NCBI RefSeq assembly: GCF_000671395.1
Contig: NZ_AQQY01000003.1
Span: 228,417-292,416 of the forward strand
Direction: 5' to 3'
DNA length: 64,000 nucleotides
Source of the DNA: Actibacterium atlanticum
GTDB lineage: Bacteria; Pseudomonadota; Alphaproteobacteria; Rhodobacterales; Rhodobacteraceae
Part shown: positions 44,059 to 52,238 of the stretch, in pieces
Layout of the letters: the number at the start of each line of letters is the position of its first letter
Numbering within the stretch: position 1 is the first letter of the stretch
Translations under genes and position numbers: made by a program
The notes under the pieces: model-generated
Seen by the model: the letters and a program-made list of their open reading frames with translations, nothing else
Databases searched by the model: none
Told to the model about the DNA's origin: nothing

Positions 44059-45858
44059 TTAGGTTTGATAAATATAGCTGCCCGGCGCTTTGCCCAGCAG
44101 CGGTTTGCTTTCCAGCCCCATGGCAGGGGGCGTGCCCAGTTCGCCGCTTTTGTCGTGCAGCCATCCAAACCATTCGTCCCACCATGAACCTTCTTGGCGG
44201 TCGTGACTCGCCAGCCATGTATCGGGGTCCATGTACCGCGCACCCGGTGCGCGATGGCCGATCCGGAAATGCCGCCCCTTGTGACCCGGTTCAGACACGA
44301 TACCACCGTTATGCCCGCCTTTGGTCAGCACAAAGGTCAGGTCCCCATCCGTAAACAGCGTGGTTTTGTAAACGGAATGCCATGGCGCGATATGGTCTTT
44401 TTCGGTGCCGACAATAAAGAACGGCGCTTTGATATCCTTCAGCGCGATCACCCGGCCATCCACCGCGAACCGGCCTGACGTCAGGCGGTTTTCCATGAAC
44501 AGGGACCGCAGATATTCGGAATGCATCCGATATGGCATGCGGGTGGCGTCGATGTTCCAGACGGAAATGTCGAAATCGCCATCCTCGGCCGCCAGCAGGT
44601 AACGCCGCACCGCGCGGGTCCAGATCAGATCCTCGGCGCGCAGCGCCTGAAATGCCCCGGCCATCTGTTCCTGCGCGAGATAGCCCTGATCCCACATCAT
44701 GTCTTCCAGAAACGCGATCTGGCTTTCGTCCAGAAACAGCATCAGTTCACCGGCTTCGGTGAAATCTGTCTGGGCGGCCAACAAGGTGACAGAGGCCAGC
44801 CTTTCATCCCCATCCCGCGCCATGGTCGCGGCGGCAATTGACAGGATCGTCCCCCCCAGACAGTAGCCGCAGCTATGAATTTTCTGATCGGGCACGATCT
44901 GTGACACCGTGTCCAAGGCCTCCATCACACCCAGGCGGCGATAATCATCCATCGACAAATCGCGCTGGTCGGCGGTGGGGTTGCACCATGAAATACAGAA
45001 TACGGTGAAGCCCTGCGCAACCAGATGCCGGATCAGCGAGTTCTGCTGCCGCAGGTCCAGAATATAGTATTTCATGATCCACGCAGGGACGATCAGCACC
45101 GGCTCGGACCGGACCTGTTCGGTTTGCGGCGCGTATTGGATCAGTTCGAACAATTCGTTGCGATAGACCACTTCTCCCGGAGTCGCGGCCAGATTTTCAC
45201 CGACGTGGAACTGACTTTTGGGGGCCTCATGTTCCTGCGTGATCTGCGCCAGCATGTCCTTGGCAAAGTTCTGCGCCCCTTCGCGCAGATTTGCCCCGTG
45301 TGTTTTCAACGTTTCCTGTAAAATCTCGGGGTTCATAATCGGAGAGTTGGACGGCGAAACGATATCCAGCATCTGGCGCACCATAAAGGCAACGCGGTCC
45401 GTGCTTTTGTTGCGGGTGCCGCGCACTTCTTCGGTGGCAGCATCCCACCAGTCTTGCGACGCCAGAAAGCTCTGCTTCCACAGGCTGAAGGGCGACTCGT
45501 TCCAGCCCGGGTGATTGAAGCGACGATCTCCGGCATGGGGTGAAAACGGCGGCGCGCCTGCACCCATGTTCATCGCAAAGCGGGTCAGCTTCCAGGCATT
45601 GCGCGAGGCGTGTTCGGCAAGTTCCATCTGCCTGCCCGGCGCGCGCCCAAGATGCATCATCCAGTCGGCCCAAGCAGCGCTGGAAGCATGCACCGATATC
45701 CCGTGGGTCATCCGCGCCGTCATGGCGCGCACGGCACGATCCAGCGTGTCCATTGGATGCTGGCTGGGAGGTTCGGGCAAAGCCGGGGGCAACGGGGTGG
45801 GCAGATTGGCGGTTGCAATCGGGGCGGGTAAACTTGTTTGGGTCTGGGTCATCATCAC
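44059..45858 (-). CDS. phaC: Class I poly(3-hydroxyalkanoate) synthase
   Basis: Polymerises hydroxyacyl-CoA into storage granules. 599 residues with the lipase-like box GYCLGG carrying nucleophile Cys333, the catalytic Asp in GTEKDHIAPW and the catalytic His in TKGGHNGGI. The N-terminal class I domain includes DWWDAATEEVRG. Its N-terminus is Pro/Thr rich and begins MMMTQTQ. It lies downstream of the rpmJ terminator; no phaR, phaP or phaZ is in the window. Confidence 0.96.
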   Translation of the reverse strand: MMMTQTQTSLPAPIATANLPTPLPPALPEPPSQHPMDTLDRAVRAMTARMTHGISVHASSAAWADWMMHLGRAPGRQMELAEHASRNAWKLTRFAMNMGAGAPPFSPHAGDRRFNHPGWNESPFSLWKQSFLASQDWWDAATEEVRGTRNKSTDRVAFMVRQMLDIVSPSNSPIMNPEILQETLKTHGANLREGAQNFAKDMLAQITQEHEAPKSQFHVGENLAATPGEVVYRNELFELIQYAPQTEQVRSEPVLIVPAWIMKYYILDLRQQNSLIRHLVAQGFTVFCISWCNPTADQRDLSMDDYRRLGVMEALDTVSQIVPDQKIHSCGYCLGGTILSIAAATMARDGDERLASVTLLAAQTDFTEAGELMLFLDESQIAFLEDMMWDQGYLAQEQMAGAFQALRAEDLIWTRAVRRYLLAAEDGDFDISVWNIDATRMPYRMHSEYLRSLFMENRLTSGRFAVDGRVIALKDIKAPFFIVGTEKDHIAPWHSVYKTTLFTDGDLTFVLTKGGHNGGIVSEPGHKGRHFRIGHRAPGARYMDPDTWLASHDRQEGSWWDEWFGWLHDKSGELGTPPAMGLESKPLLGKAPGSYIYQT

Positions 45859-45986
45859 GCTCGCGCTGTTACAGACGGGTACGTCTGCGCAAGTGTTGCC
45901 CCTGATTTTGCGCCCTTTCCTTGAGATGGCTCAAGGAATTGCTGCGATTGCAAAGAAACGCAGCGTCGAGTCGGCCCTCCAAAGCA

Positions 45987-46012
45987 AAAGGCCACCCAAA
46001 AGGGTGGCCTTT
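45987..46012 (-). terminator. Terminator after rpmJ
   Basis: Stem AAAGGCCACCC / GGGTGGCCTTT (11 bp, perfect) with a four-base loop. On the minus strand it follows the rpmJ stop by 22 bases and is followed by TTGC and TTTGG. Confidence 0.88.
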
Positions 46013-46034
46013 GCGTTTGATCTTGCTAGATCGC

Positions 46035-46160
46035 TCAGCCCTGGCGGGCTTTGAAGCGGCGCTGAGTCTTGTTGATCACATAGACACGGCCTTTGCGGCG
46101 CACGACGCGACAGTCGCGGTGACGCTGCTTGAGCGAGCGGAGCGAGTTACGAACCTTCAT
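46035..46160 (-). CDS. rpmJ: 50S ribosomal protein L36 (zinc-free form)
   Basis: 41 residues, [20 protein letters not shown] at the start and [13 protein letters not shown] at the end. It has only one cysteine, so it is the non-zinc-ribbon type of L36 (like YkgO), usual in alphaproteobacteria. An AGGAGAAG ribosome binding site precedes the ATG at 46160. Too short to stand out in ordinary gene calling; its own terminator follows. Confidence 0.95.
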   Translation of the reverse strand: MKVRNSLRSLKQRHRDCRVVRRKGRVYVINKTQRRFKARQG

Positions 46161-46229
46161 GGTCTTCTCCTCATTCGCGGCGCGCGGGCGCCTGGTTGCA
46201 GTTCAGCCCTGACAAGGGCAAAGAATTCA

Positions 46230-46304
46230 TGGTGGGCGGTACTGGGATCGAACCAGTGGCCACTACGATGTCAACGTAGTGCTCTACCGCTGAGCTAACC
46301 GCCC
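46230..46304 (-). tRNA. tRNA-Val, anticodon GAC
   Basis: 75 nt on the minus strand, GGGCGGT acceptor start paired with ACCGCCC and an encoded ACCA end. The anticodon arm CTACG-TTGACAT-CGTAG gives anticodon GAC. D arm AGCTCAGCGGTAGAGC and T arm CTGGTTCGATCCCAG are canonical. Confidence 0.97.
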
Positions 46305-46457
46305 ATGACCAACATTTGCCTGCCCTATCAAACAAGAATGACGCGGCAGGCCCGCGTCGGTGGTGGGTCTATAAAAGGAGTCGGATTGCTGTTCAAGTGC
46401 CTTTTGACATGGAACGAAATCCAGTACTAACTAATTGTGACAGGAGGAGCGTTTACG

Positions 46458-47315
46458 GTGACTGACCCCTATAAACTGGCCCTGCCCGCGCACAGAGACA
46501 CGAGCGTGGTTTATTCGTCGCCCCACAGTGGGCGCGATTACCCGTGGTCTTTTGTGAAAACGGCGCAGTTGGGGGAACGTGCGTTGCGTTCATCCGAGGA
46601 TGCTTTCATTGATCTGCTGTTTTCCGATGCCCCGCGACAGGGCGCGCCGTTATTGGCGGCGACCGCACCGCGTGCCTATCTGGATCCAAACCGCGCAGCA
46701 GATGAACTGGACCCTGCTTTGATCGAAGGCGTGGAACGCCGAAGCCACAATCCCCGCATTGCCTCGGGGCTGGGTGTTGTGCCGCGCGTTGTGTCAAACG
46801 GGCGGGTGATCCGATCAGGCAAAATATCCAAGCTTGAAGCCAAACGGCGCATCGAAAAGTTCTGGCATCCCTACCATGCCCGCCTGCAAAGCCTGCTGGG
46901 CGAAAGTCACAAGATGTTCGGCGAGGCGATCCTGGTGGATTGCCACTCCATGCCGCACGAAGCGCTGGACAACGTCGCCCGCAACGGCCGCATCCGTCCT
47001 GACATCGTTCTGGGGGACCGTTTTGGGGCCAGCGCCCGGTCGGACATTCTGGACCGCCTTGAAGAGGTTTTTTCCCGCTCGGGCCTGAAAGTTGCGCGCA
47101 ACACCCCCTTTGCCGGGGCGTTCATCACCCAACATTATGGCAGCCCGTCCCGGGGGCAACACGCCATTCAGATTGAGATTAATCGCTCGCTCTATATGCA
47201 CGAGCGTGAAGTCAAACCGAATCGTAACTTTGACACCTTCCGGTCGCTGATCTCGAGGGCGATTGCCGATATCAACGATATCGGTCGCAAAGACCTGCGT
47301 CTGGCGGCAGAGTAA
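46458..47315 (+). CDS. N-formylglutamate amidohydrolase-family protein
   Basis: 285 residues from GTG 46458, chosen because AGGAGGAG lies ten bases upstream. Family motifs: VVYSSPHSGRDYP (metal-binding His), DLLFSDAPRQGAPLL, YLDPNRAADELDP, VDCHSMPHEALD and TPFAGAFITQHYG. Enzymes of this family release formate from N-formylglutamate in histidine degradation, but many stand-alone members have other amide substrates. No hut genes are near, so the substrate is open. Confidence 0.88.
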   Translation: MTDPYKLALPAHRDTSVVYSSPHSGRDYPWSFVKTAQLGERALRSSEDAFIDLLFSDAPRQGAPLLAATAPRAYLDPNRAADELDPALIEGVERRSHNPRIASGLGVVPRVVSNGRVIRSGKISKLEAKRRIEKFWHPYHARLQSLLGESHKMFGEAILVDCHSMPHEALDNVARNGRIRPDIVLGDRFGASARSDILDRLEEVFSRSGLKVARNTPFAGAFITQHYGSPSRGQHAIQIEINRSLYMHEREVKPNRNFDTFRSLISRAIADINDIGRKDLRLAAE

Positions 47316-47331
47316 ACCGTACCAGCCCCTG

Positions 47332-48585
47332 CTATCGCAACGCGCGGCCTTTGGTGATGGCCTCTTTTCCGAACCGATTCCGAATTTTGTCTGTGGCGCG
47401 CTCGGCACGCGCGCGTTTCGTTGCGTCGGGGTCCAACAGGTCCGGGCTGCGATCCGCATCGGCGGCGTCGCTTAGGTGCGATAGCCCAACCCCGATCAGC
47501 CGAAAGGGCCCTTCTTTCAACGCTGGCTTCAACATGGCTTGTGCGGTTCTGTAGATGCGATCAGCGATTTGCGTCGGATCGCTTAGCGTCTGGCGCCGGG
47601 TCAGGCCGCGATGATCTGAACGTTTCAGTTTCAGCGTCACCACCAACCCGGCCAAATCACGGGCTTTGGCCCGGTCGGCGACTTTCTCGGACAGCCGCCA
47701 AAGATGCCCGTCCAGCGAACCGGTGTCCGTGGTATCCTCGAAAAATGTGGTCTCGTTTGAGATGCTTTTAATCGGCGCGCGTGCAGAAATACGCCGCCGA
47801 TCCTGCCCCCGGGCCAGATGGTACAGTCGCTCTCCCATTGCGCCAAACCGTGCCTGCAGGTCACTTTTCTCCCAGCGGCGCAAGTCGGCGAAGGTGCGAA
47901 TGCCCGCCCGTTCAAGCGCCGCGCCCCCCGCCGCGCCGACACCCCAGATCAGACGCACAGGTTTATCAGCCAGAAAGTCCATCGTTTCCGCCTTGCCGAT
48001 CACCGCGAAACCGCGCGGCTTGTCCAGATCAGACGCTACTTTGGCCAGAAACTTGTTATGTGACAGGCCGATGGAGCCGGAAATGCCCAGTTCATCTTCC
48101 ATACGTTTGACCAGTCGGGCCAGCATCACCGCAGGCGGGTGGCCATGCAGGCGTTCGGTACCGGTCAGGTCGATGAACGCTTCGTCCAGCGACAGAGGCT
48201 CGATGTCGGGCGTCAACTCCGCCATCAAGGCGCGAATGTCTTTGGACACTTCGTAATACAGTGCGCCATTGGGTTTGATCACCACCGCATCGGGGCACAG
48301 TTTCAGCGCCTGAAACATCGGCATGGCAGACCGTACACCACGAATGCGCGCGACATAGCACGCGGTCGATACAACCCCGCGCCGCCCGCCGCCGATGATC
48401 ACCGGCTTGTCCGCCAGATCAGGGTTTTCGCGTTTCTCGACACTGGCGAAAAACGCGTCGCAATCCATATGGGCGATGGACAGGCTGAACAGTTCCTCAT
48501 GCGCAATAACCCGCGGGCTTGCGCAGGCGGGGCAGCGCGGGGAAGGCGGGATTTCAGACAGGCAATCGCGGCATAAAGTTTGCAT
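47332..48585 (-). CDS. dinB: DNA polymerase IV with N-terminal zinc ribbon
   Basis: Y-family translesion polymerase, 417 residues. Catalytic motifs MDCDAFFASVE and SLDEAFIDLTG, fingers segment STACYVARIRGVRSAMP, helix-hairpin-helix RLIWGVGAAGGAALERAG, and a little-finger domain up to about 375. The first 25 residues carry four cysteines (5, 8, 18, 21) in two C-x2-C pairs that look like a small zinc ribbon, absent from E. coli DinB. The C-terminal tail is Asp/Arg rich with no evident beta-clamp pentapeptide. No SOS box was identified upstream. Confidence 0.94.
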   Translation of the reverse strand: MQTLCRDCLSEIPPSPRCPACASPRVIAHEELFSLSIAHMDCDAFFASVEKRENPDLADKPVIIGGGRRGVVSTACYVARIRGVRSAMPMFQALKLCPDAVVIKPNGALYYEVSKDIRALMAELTPDIEPLSLDEAFIDLTGTERLHGHPPAVMLARLVKRMEDELGISGSIGLSHNKFLAKVASDLDKPRGFAVIGKAETMDFLADKPVRLIWGVGAAGGAALERAGIRTFADLRRWEKSDLQARFGAMGERLYHLARGQDRRRISARAPIKSISNETTFFEDTTDTGSLDGHLWRLSEKVADRAKARDLAGLVVTLKLKRSDHRGLTRRQTLSDPTQIADRIYRTAQAMLKPALKEGPFRLIGVGLSHLSDAADADRSPDLLDPDATKRARAERATDKIRNRFGKEAITKGRALR

Positions 48586-48712
48586 GTGGCACCAGGGTTA
48601 GACCGCCTTTAGTGTAACAGTGCAATCGTCGGCGCACCATCACACAAGCTTGATGAGCGCGGGCCAAACCCCTATGTCTGGGGCAACTGAATTTAGGGTT
48701 TCGGAGTTTAAG

Positions 48713-49609
48713 ATGAATGAATTAGAGCAATTGATCGGGCCGCTTTCGGGGGGCTCTGTTGTCACCCTGCTGGTGGCTGGTTTCATCATTCTGGTCATCT
48801 TGAAAGGGGTGCGCATTGTGCCCCAGTCTGAACAGCATGTGGTGGAACGGTTTGGCCGGCTTCGTTCGGTTTTGGGGCCGGGGATCAACCTGATTGTGCC
48901 GTTTCTGGATCGTGTTGCGCATCAGGTTTCCGTGCTGGAACGCCAGCTGCCCAATGCCAGCCAGGACGCAATTACCAGCGACAACGTTCTGGTACAGGTC
49001 GAAACCAGCGTGTTTTATCGGATTTTGCAGCCCGAACGCACTGTGTACCGGATCCGCGATGTGGATGGCGCCATCGCCACCACCGTGGCCGGGATCGTGC
49101 GGGCCGAGATCGGCAAGATGGAGCTGGACGAGGTGCAATCCAACCGCGCCCAGCTGATTGGCAAGATCAAGGAATCGGTCGAAGACGCCGTAGATGACTG
49201 GGGGATTGAGGTCACCCGTGCCGAAATTCTGGATGTGAATCTGGATCAGGCCACCCGCGAAGCCATGTTGCAGCAGCTGAATGCGGAACGTGCCCGCCGC
49301 GCGCAGGTGACCGAGGCCGAGGGTCATAAGCGCTCGGTTGAACTGTCCGCCGAAGCCGAGCTTTACGCCGCTCAAAAAGAGGCCGAAGCCCGCCGTATCG
49401 CCGCTGATGCCGAAGCCTATGCGACGGAGGTTGTGGCCAAGGCAATCAAGGAAAACGGCATCGAGGCGGCGCAGTATCAGGTCGCGCTGAAACAGGTCGA
49501 AGCCCTCAACGCGCTGGGCAATGGGGATGGCAAACAGACCATCGTGCTGCCCGCGCAAGCTTTGGAAGCCTTCGGTGATGCGTTCAAACTGCTGAAGGGG
49601 AGAGCTTGA
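48713..49609 (+). CDS. SPFH/band 7 (stomatin-like) membrane protein
   Basis: 298 residues from ATG 48713 (GGAG seven bases upstream). One N-terminal membrane helix (VTLLVAGFIILVILKGV), the SPFH domain starting VPQSEQHVVERFGR, and a C-terminal Ala/Glu-rich coiled coil (EAELYAAQKEAEARRIAADAEA), the hallmark of bacterial stomatins (QmcA/slipin type) that oligomerise in membrane microdomains. The next gene, an NfeD protein, overlaps by TGATG; stomatin-NfeD pairs are conserved and interact physically in several bacteria. Confidence 0.94.
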   Translation: MNELEQLIGPLSGGSVVTLLVAGFIILVILKGVRIVPQSEQHVVERFGRLRSVLGPGINLIVPFLDRVAHQVSVLERQLPNASQDAITSDNVLVQVETSVFYRILQPERTVYRIRDVDGAIATTVAGIVRAEIGKMELDEVQSNRAQLIGKIKESVEDAVDDWGIEVTRAEILDVNLDQATREAMLQQLNAERARRAQVTEAEGHKRSVELSAEAELYAAQKEAEARRIAADAEAYATEVVAKAIKENGIEAAQYQVALKQVEALNALGNGDGKQTIVLPAQALEAFGDAFKLLKGRA

Positions 49610-49878
49610 TGCTTTGGGACAACTGGTGGGTTTGGGCCGCTGCGGCCGTTGGTCTTGCGATCCTTGAAACCCTGATCCCCGGCTATGTCTTCCTGGGCTT
49701 TGCCGCCGGTGCGGCGCTTGTATCTGTGCTGACGCTGATTGGCGTCAGCCTGACCCTACCTTGGATGCTGTTGATCTTTGCGATGGCGTCGCTGGTTGCA
49801 TGGATCGCGATGCGCAAGGTTTTCGGCCTGAAAGGCGGCACCGTGCGCCGCATTGATCACGACATCAACAAAAATTAG
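49609..49878 (+). CDS. NfeD-family short membrane protein
   Basis: 89 residues, start overlapping the SPFH stop. Three closely packed hydrophobic segments ([57 protein letters not shown]) followed by a short polar tail. This is the short NfeD form that lacks the ClpP-like protease part, and also most of the C-terminal OB domain. Partner of the stomatin-like protein. Confidence 0.9.
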   Translation: MLWDNWWVWAAAAVGLAILETLIPGYVFLGFAAGAALVSVLTLIGVSLTLPWMLLIFAMASLVAWIAMRKVFGLKGGTVRRIDHDINKN

Positions 49879-50246
49879 GCCATCTGCGCCAGTTTAGCAT
49901 CGAACGCCGCGCGGGATTCTCGCACGGCGTTTTGGTTTATCTCTGCCCACAGGCGCATCGGTTCGACGGTTTCGATCAGGGATTGGCCCATCGGGGTCAG
50001 AGCATATTCCACCTGTGGCGGCGCCAAGGGCAACACGGTGCGGGTGACCAGCCCGTCACGTTCCAAATGGCGCAGCGTGACCGACAACATCCGTTGCGAG
50101 ATTCCGTCGATCACCCGGCGCAACGCGTTGAATCGGCAAGGTCCATTGCGCAGCTCGATCAGCACCAACAGGCTCCAGGCATCGCCGATCCGGTCCAGAA
50201 CATCCCGGATTGGGCAGGCGTAGTTCACAGCGCGGCGTGCGGGCAT
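49875..50246 (-). CDS. HxlR-family transcriptional regulator
   Basis: 123 residues with the HxlR winged helix: [55 protein letters not shown] and [12 protein letters not shown]. Cys11 is at the position that senses reactive species in some HxlR/QorR proteins. It is divergent from an NAD(P)-binding oxidoreductase gene with 102 bases between, where two inverted repeats lie. Likely a redox- or electrophile-responsive repressor of that neighbour (inference). Confidence 0.92.
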   Translation of the reverse strand: MPARRAVNYACPIRDVLDRIGDAWSLLVLIELRNGPCRFNALRRVIDGISQRMLSVTLRHLERDGLVTRTVLPLAPPQVEYALTPMGQSLIETVEPMRLWAEINQNAVRESRAAFDAKLAQMA

Positions 50247-50269
50247 GGGCGGTTCCCTTCGGGTAACTA

Positions 50270-50305
50270 TAAGACCTAATCCTTCGTATTCCGCTGTAGG
50301 TCTTA
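50270..50305. promoter_or_regulatory. Candidate operator: TAAGACCTA inverted repeat
   Basis: TAAGACCTA (50270-50278) and TAGGTCTTA (50297-50305) are perfect 9-bp inverted repeats with centres 27 bases apart. They lie in the divergent region between the HxlR gene and the oxidoreductase gene, consistent with binding of a regulator dimer. Confidence 0.55.
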
Positions 50306-50316
50306 AATGCGTATTT

Positions 50317-50333
50317 GGTTACTAACCGTAACC
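50317..50333. promoter_or_regulatory. Second inverted repeat GGTTAC-N5-GTAACC
   Basis: GGTTAC (50317-50322) and GTAACC (50328-50333) are perfect 6-bp arms with a five-base spacer. They lie 16 bases before the oxidoreductase ATG and just upstream of its AAAGGA ribosome binding site, a position where binding would block transcription or translation start. Confidence 0.4.
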
Positions 50334-50348
50334 TAAAGGACCGTACAT

Positions 50349-50975
50349 ATGAACCTGTTTTTGATTGGCGCAAGCGGCATGATCGGATCGCGCATTCTGG
50401 CAGAACTCTCTGCGCGCGGACATCAGATCACCGCAGCCGCCCGCAGCCCCGAAAACATTGCTGACTTACCGGGGGTGACAAAGGTCGCCCTGCAGGCAAC
50501 CGATGGGGACGCCGTGATCAAGGCGGCGGAAGGGGCAGAGCTGATCCTGTCTGCCAGCTCGCCCCGCTTTAGCGGGGATGCCACTGCAGATGCTGCTGCT
50601 TTGGGCGCCGCTTTGGTTGCGGCTGGCAAGGAAACCGGCCTGCCGATCATCATGGTGGGTGGGGCTGGCACGCTGTCCTTGCCTGATGGGAACCCGGTGA
50701 TGGACCTGTTGCCGCCCGAGATCAAACCCGAAGCCTTGGGAATTCGCGCTGTGAAGGAGTCGTTGCAAGAGGCCGGGCTGGATTGGACCTATCTGGCCCC
50801 CTCAGCGATGATCGAGCCGGGCGAGCGGACTGAAACCTTCCGCGTCGGTGGGACAACCCTGCTGAGTGATGCAGAAGGCAACAGCCACATCAGCGCCGAG
50901 GATTATGCCATCGCCTTTGCGGACGAAGTCGAAACCCGCGCCCATAAGGGGCAGGTCTTTACCGTCGGCTATTGA
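50349..50975 (+). CDS. NAD(P)-binding oxidoreductase (NmrA/SDR-atypical family)
   Basis: 208 residues with an N-terminal Rossmann motif FLIGASGMIGSRIL and an atypical short-chain reductase fold: DAVIKAAEGAELILSASSP, PIIMVGGAGTLSL, LDWTYLAPSAMIEPGERT and ISAEDYAIAFADEVE. This matches the NAD-dependent epimerase/NmrA-like group often induced with HxlR regulators under quinone or electrophile stress. The divergent hxlR-type gene is its probable regulator. Substrate unknown. Confidence 0.9.
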   Translation: MNLFLIGASGMIGSRILAELSARGHQITAAARSPENIADLPGVTKVALQATDGDAVIKAAEGAELILSASSPRFSGDATADAAALGAALVAAGKETGLPIIMVGGAGTLSLPDGNPVMDLLPPEIKPEALGIRAVKESLQEAGLDWTYLAPSAMIEPGERTETFRVGGTTLLSDAEGNSHISAEDYAIAFADEVETRAHKGQVFTVGY

Positions 50976-51695
50976 TCAGTGATTGCGGCGCGTGGCCTGG
51001 GCCGAGGCCAGCTCGGCCTGAATGGCCTGCGCCGCGCCGCGCGGATCGGGTGCCTGCCAGATCGGCCGCCCGACGACGATGTGATCTGCCCCGTCAGCCA
51101 CCGCGTTGGCCGGAGTTGCAACACGTTTTTGATCACCCAGATCGGCTCCGGCCGGGCGCACGCCGGGGGTGACAATCAGTTTACCTTCGGCCTCGGGCAG
51201 GGCGCGGATCAACGCGGCCTCCTGCGGCGAGGCAATCACCCCATCCGCACCTGCGGCAAAGGCATTTCCGGCGCGTTCCTGCACCAGATCTTTGATCTGA
51301 CCGGGTTTGATCAGGGCGCCGTCCAGATCAGCGCGATCCAGCGAAGTTAGGATCGTGACCGCCAGAATTTTCATGTCCTTGCCCCCGGAGCCCTCCTTCG
51401 CGGCGCGAACCACATACGGGTCACCATGTACGGTCAGGAAATCCAGATCGAACTGCGCCAGCCCGCGCACGGCCTTTTCCACCGTCGCGCCGATATCAAA
51501 CAGCTTCATATCCAGAAAGATGCGCTTGCCGTGTTCGGCCTTCAGCTCGTTCGCCAAAGCCAGCCCGCCACCGGTCAGCATGCCCAGCCCGATCTTGTAA
51601 AAGGATACTGCATCGCCGATCCTTTCGGCCAGTTGCAGCCCCTCTAACGCGTTGGGCACGTCCATTGCTACGATCAGGCGGTCATCGGCGGTCAT
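50976..51695 (-). CDS. pyrF: Orotidine-5'-phosphate decarboxylase
   Basis: Final step of UMP synthesis. 239 residues, TIM barrel, with catalytic LDMKLFDIGATVEKA (Lys and Asp), IVAMDVPNALEGLQLAERIG at the N-terminus, VTPGVRPAG and the phosphate-binding DHIVVGRPIW. Convergent with the oxidoreductase gene (stop codons adjacent). Other pyr genes are not in the window. Confidence 0.97.
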   Translation of the reverse strand: MTADDRLIVAMDVPNALEGLQLAERIGDAVSFYKIGLGMLTGGGLALANELKAEHGKRIFLDMKLFDIGATVEKAVRGLAQFDLDFLTVHGDPYVVRAAKEGSGGKDMKILAVTILTSLDRADLDGALIKPGQIKDLVQERAGNAFAAGADGVIASPQEAALIRALPEAEGKLIVTPGVRPAGADLGDQKRVATPANAVADGADHIVVGRPIWQAPDPRGAAQAIQAELASAQATRRNH

Positions 51696-51746
51696 CTCAG
51701 GCTCCTTGGCTGGGTTGCTCCTGCCTAGTCGCGATCTGCGTGCGCT

Positions 51747-52022
51747 TCAACCCTGTGCACTGTCGTCATAGATCAACTGCGGCGGTGCGCGGCGGCGATG
51801 TTCGGGGAGGCGCGAAAGTTGCCGGCTTGCATCGGCCAGCAATTCGGAATGCAAGCGCGTTGTCTCGGTGCTTTGGGGCAGATCGGAATGGCAGGTTACC
51901 ATCATCGTGACATTGCTACATGCGGTAAGCTGCAGCTGGGCGACGTGGCGGGCGCAGGCGCTGTCAAATTCTGACACCACGACCCGGGCGAGATAGGTAC
52001 TGGGAACGGGGGACTCGATCAT
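51747..52022 (-). CDS. Small protein of unknown function
   Basis: 91 residues from ATG 52022 (MIESPVPSTYLARVVV); the frame is open further upstream to 52163, but that part is unlike a protein start. It has an alternating hydrophobic pattern (ARHVAQLQLTACSNVTMMV) and an Arg-rich C-terminus. No ribosome binding site is clear. Its position between pyrF and clpB on the minus strand, and codon use like its neighbours, support a gene, but it could be spurious. Confidence 0.5.
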   Translation of the reverse strand: MIESPVPSTYLARVVVSEFDSACARHVAQLQLTACSNVTMMVTCHSDLPQSTETTRLHSELLADASRQLSRLPEHRRRAPPQLIYDDSAQG

Positions 52023-52135
52023 GCGCTTATCTTGACAGGATCGGCAAAGGGGGAGCATGGGAGAGTCAGACGACTTCTCCCCCTCTGGTCCAACAGGGCG
52101 GGGCCAACATGTGACAATTTTGCCACCGGCATGGG

Positions 52136-52166
52136 TTGAAACCGCGCGCAGGCAAGCACACATTTA
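52136..52166 (+). promoter_or_regulatory. Candidate heat-shock (sigma-32-like) promoter for clpB
   Basis: TTGAAA (52136-52141) and ACACATTTA (52158-52166) with a 16-base spacer resemble the sigma-32 elements CTTGAA and CCCCATtTA, about 70 bases before the clpB start. The -10 match has mismatches. Heat induction of clpB is well known in the family. Confidence 0.35.
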
Positions 52167-52238
52167 TCCCGAGGCCCAAAGGGGTGTGCCGCAATGCGGG
52201 CATCTTGAACGAGGGGCGCTTAGTAAAAGGAGAGACCG

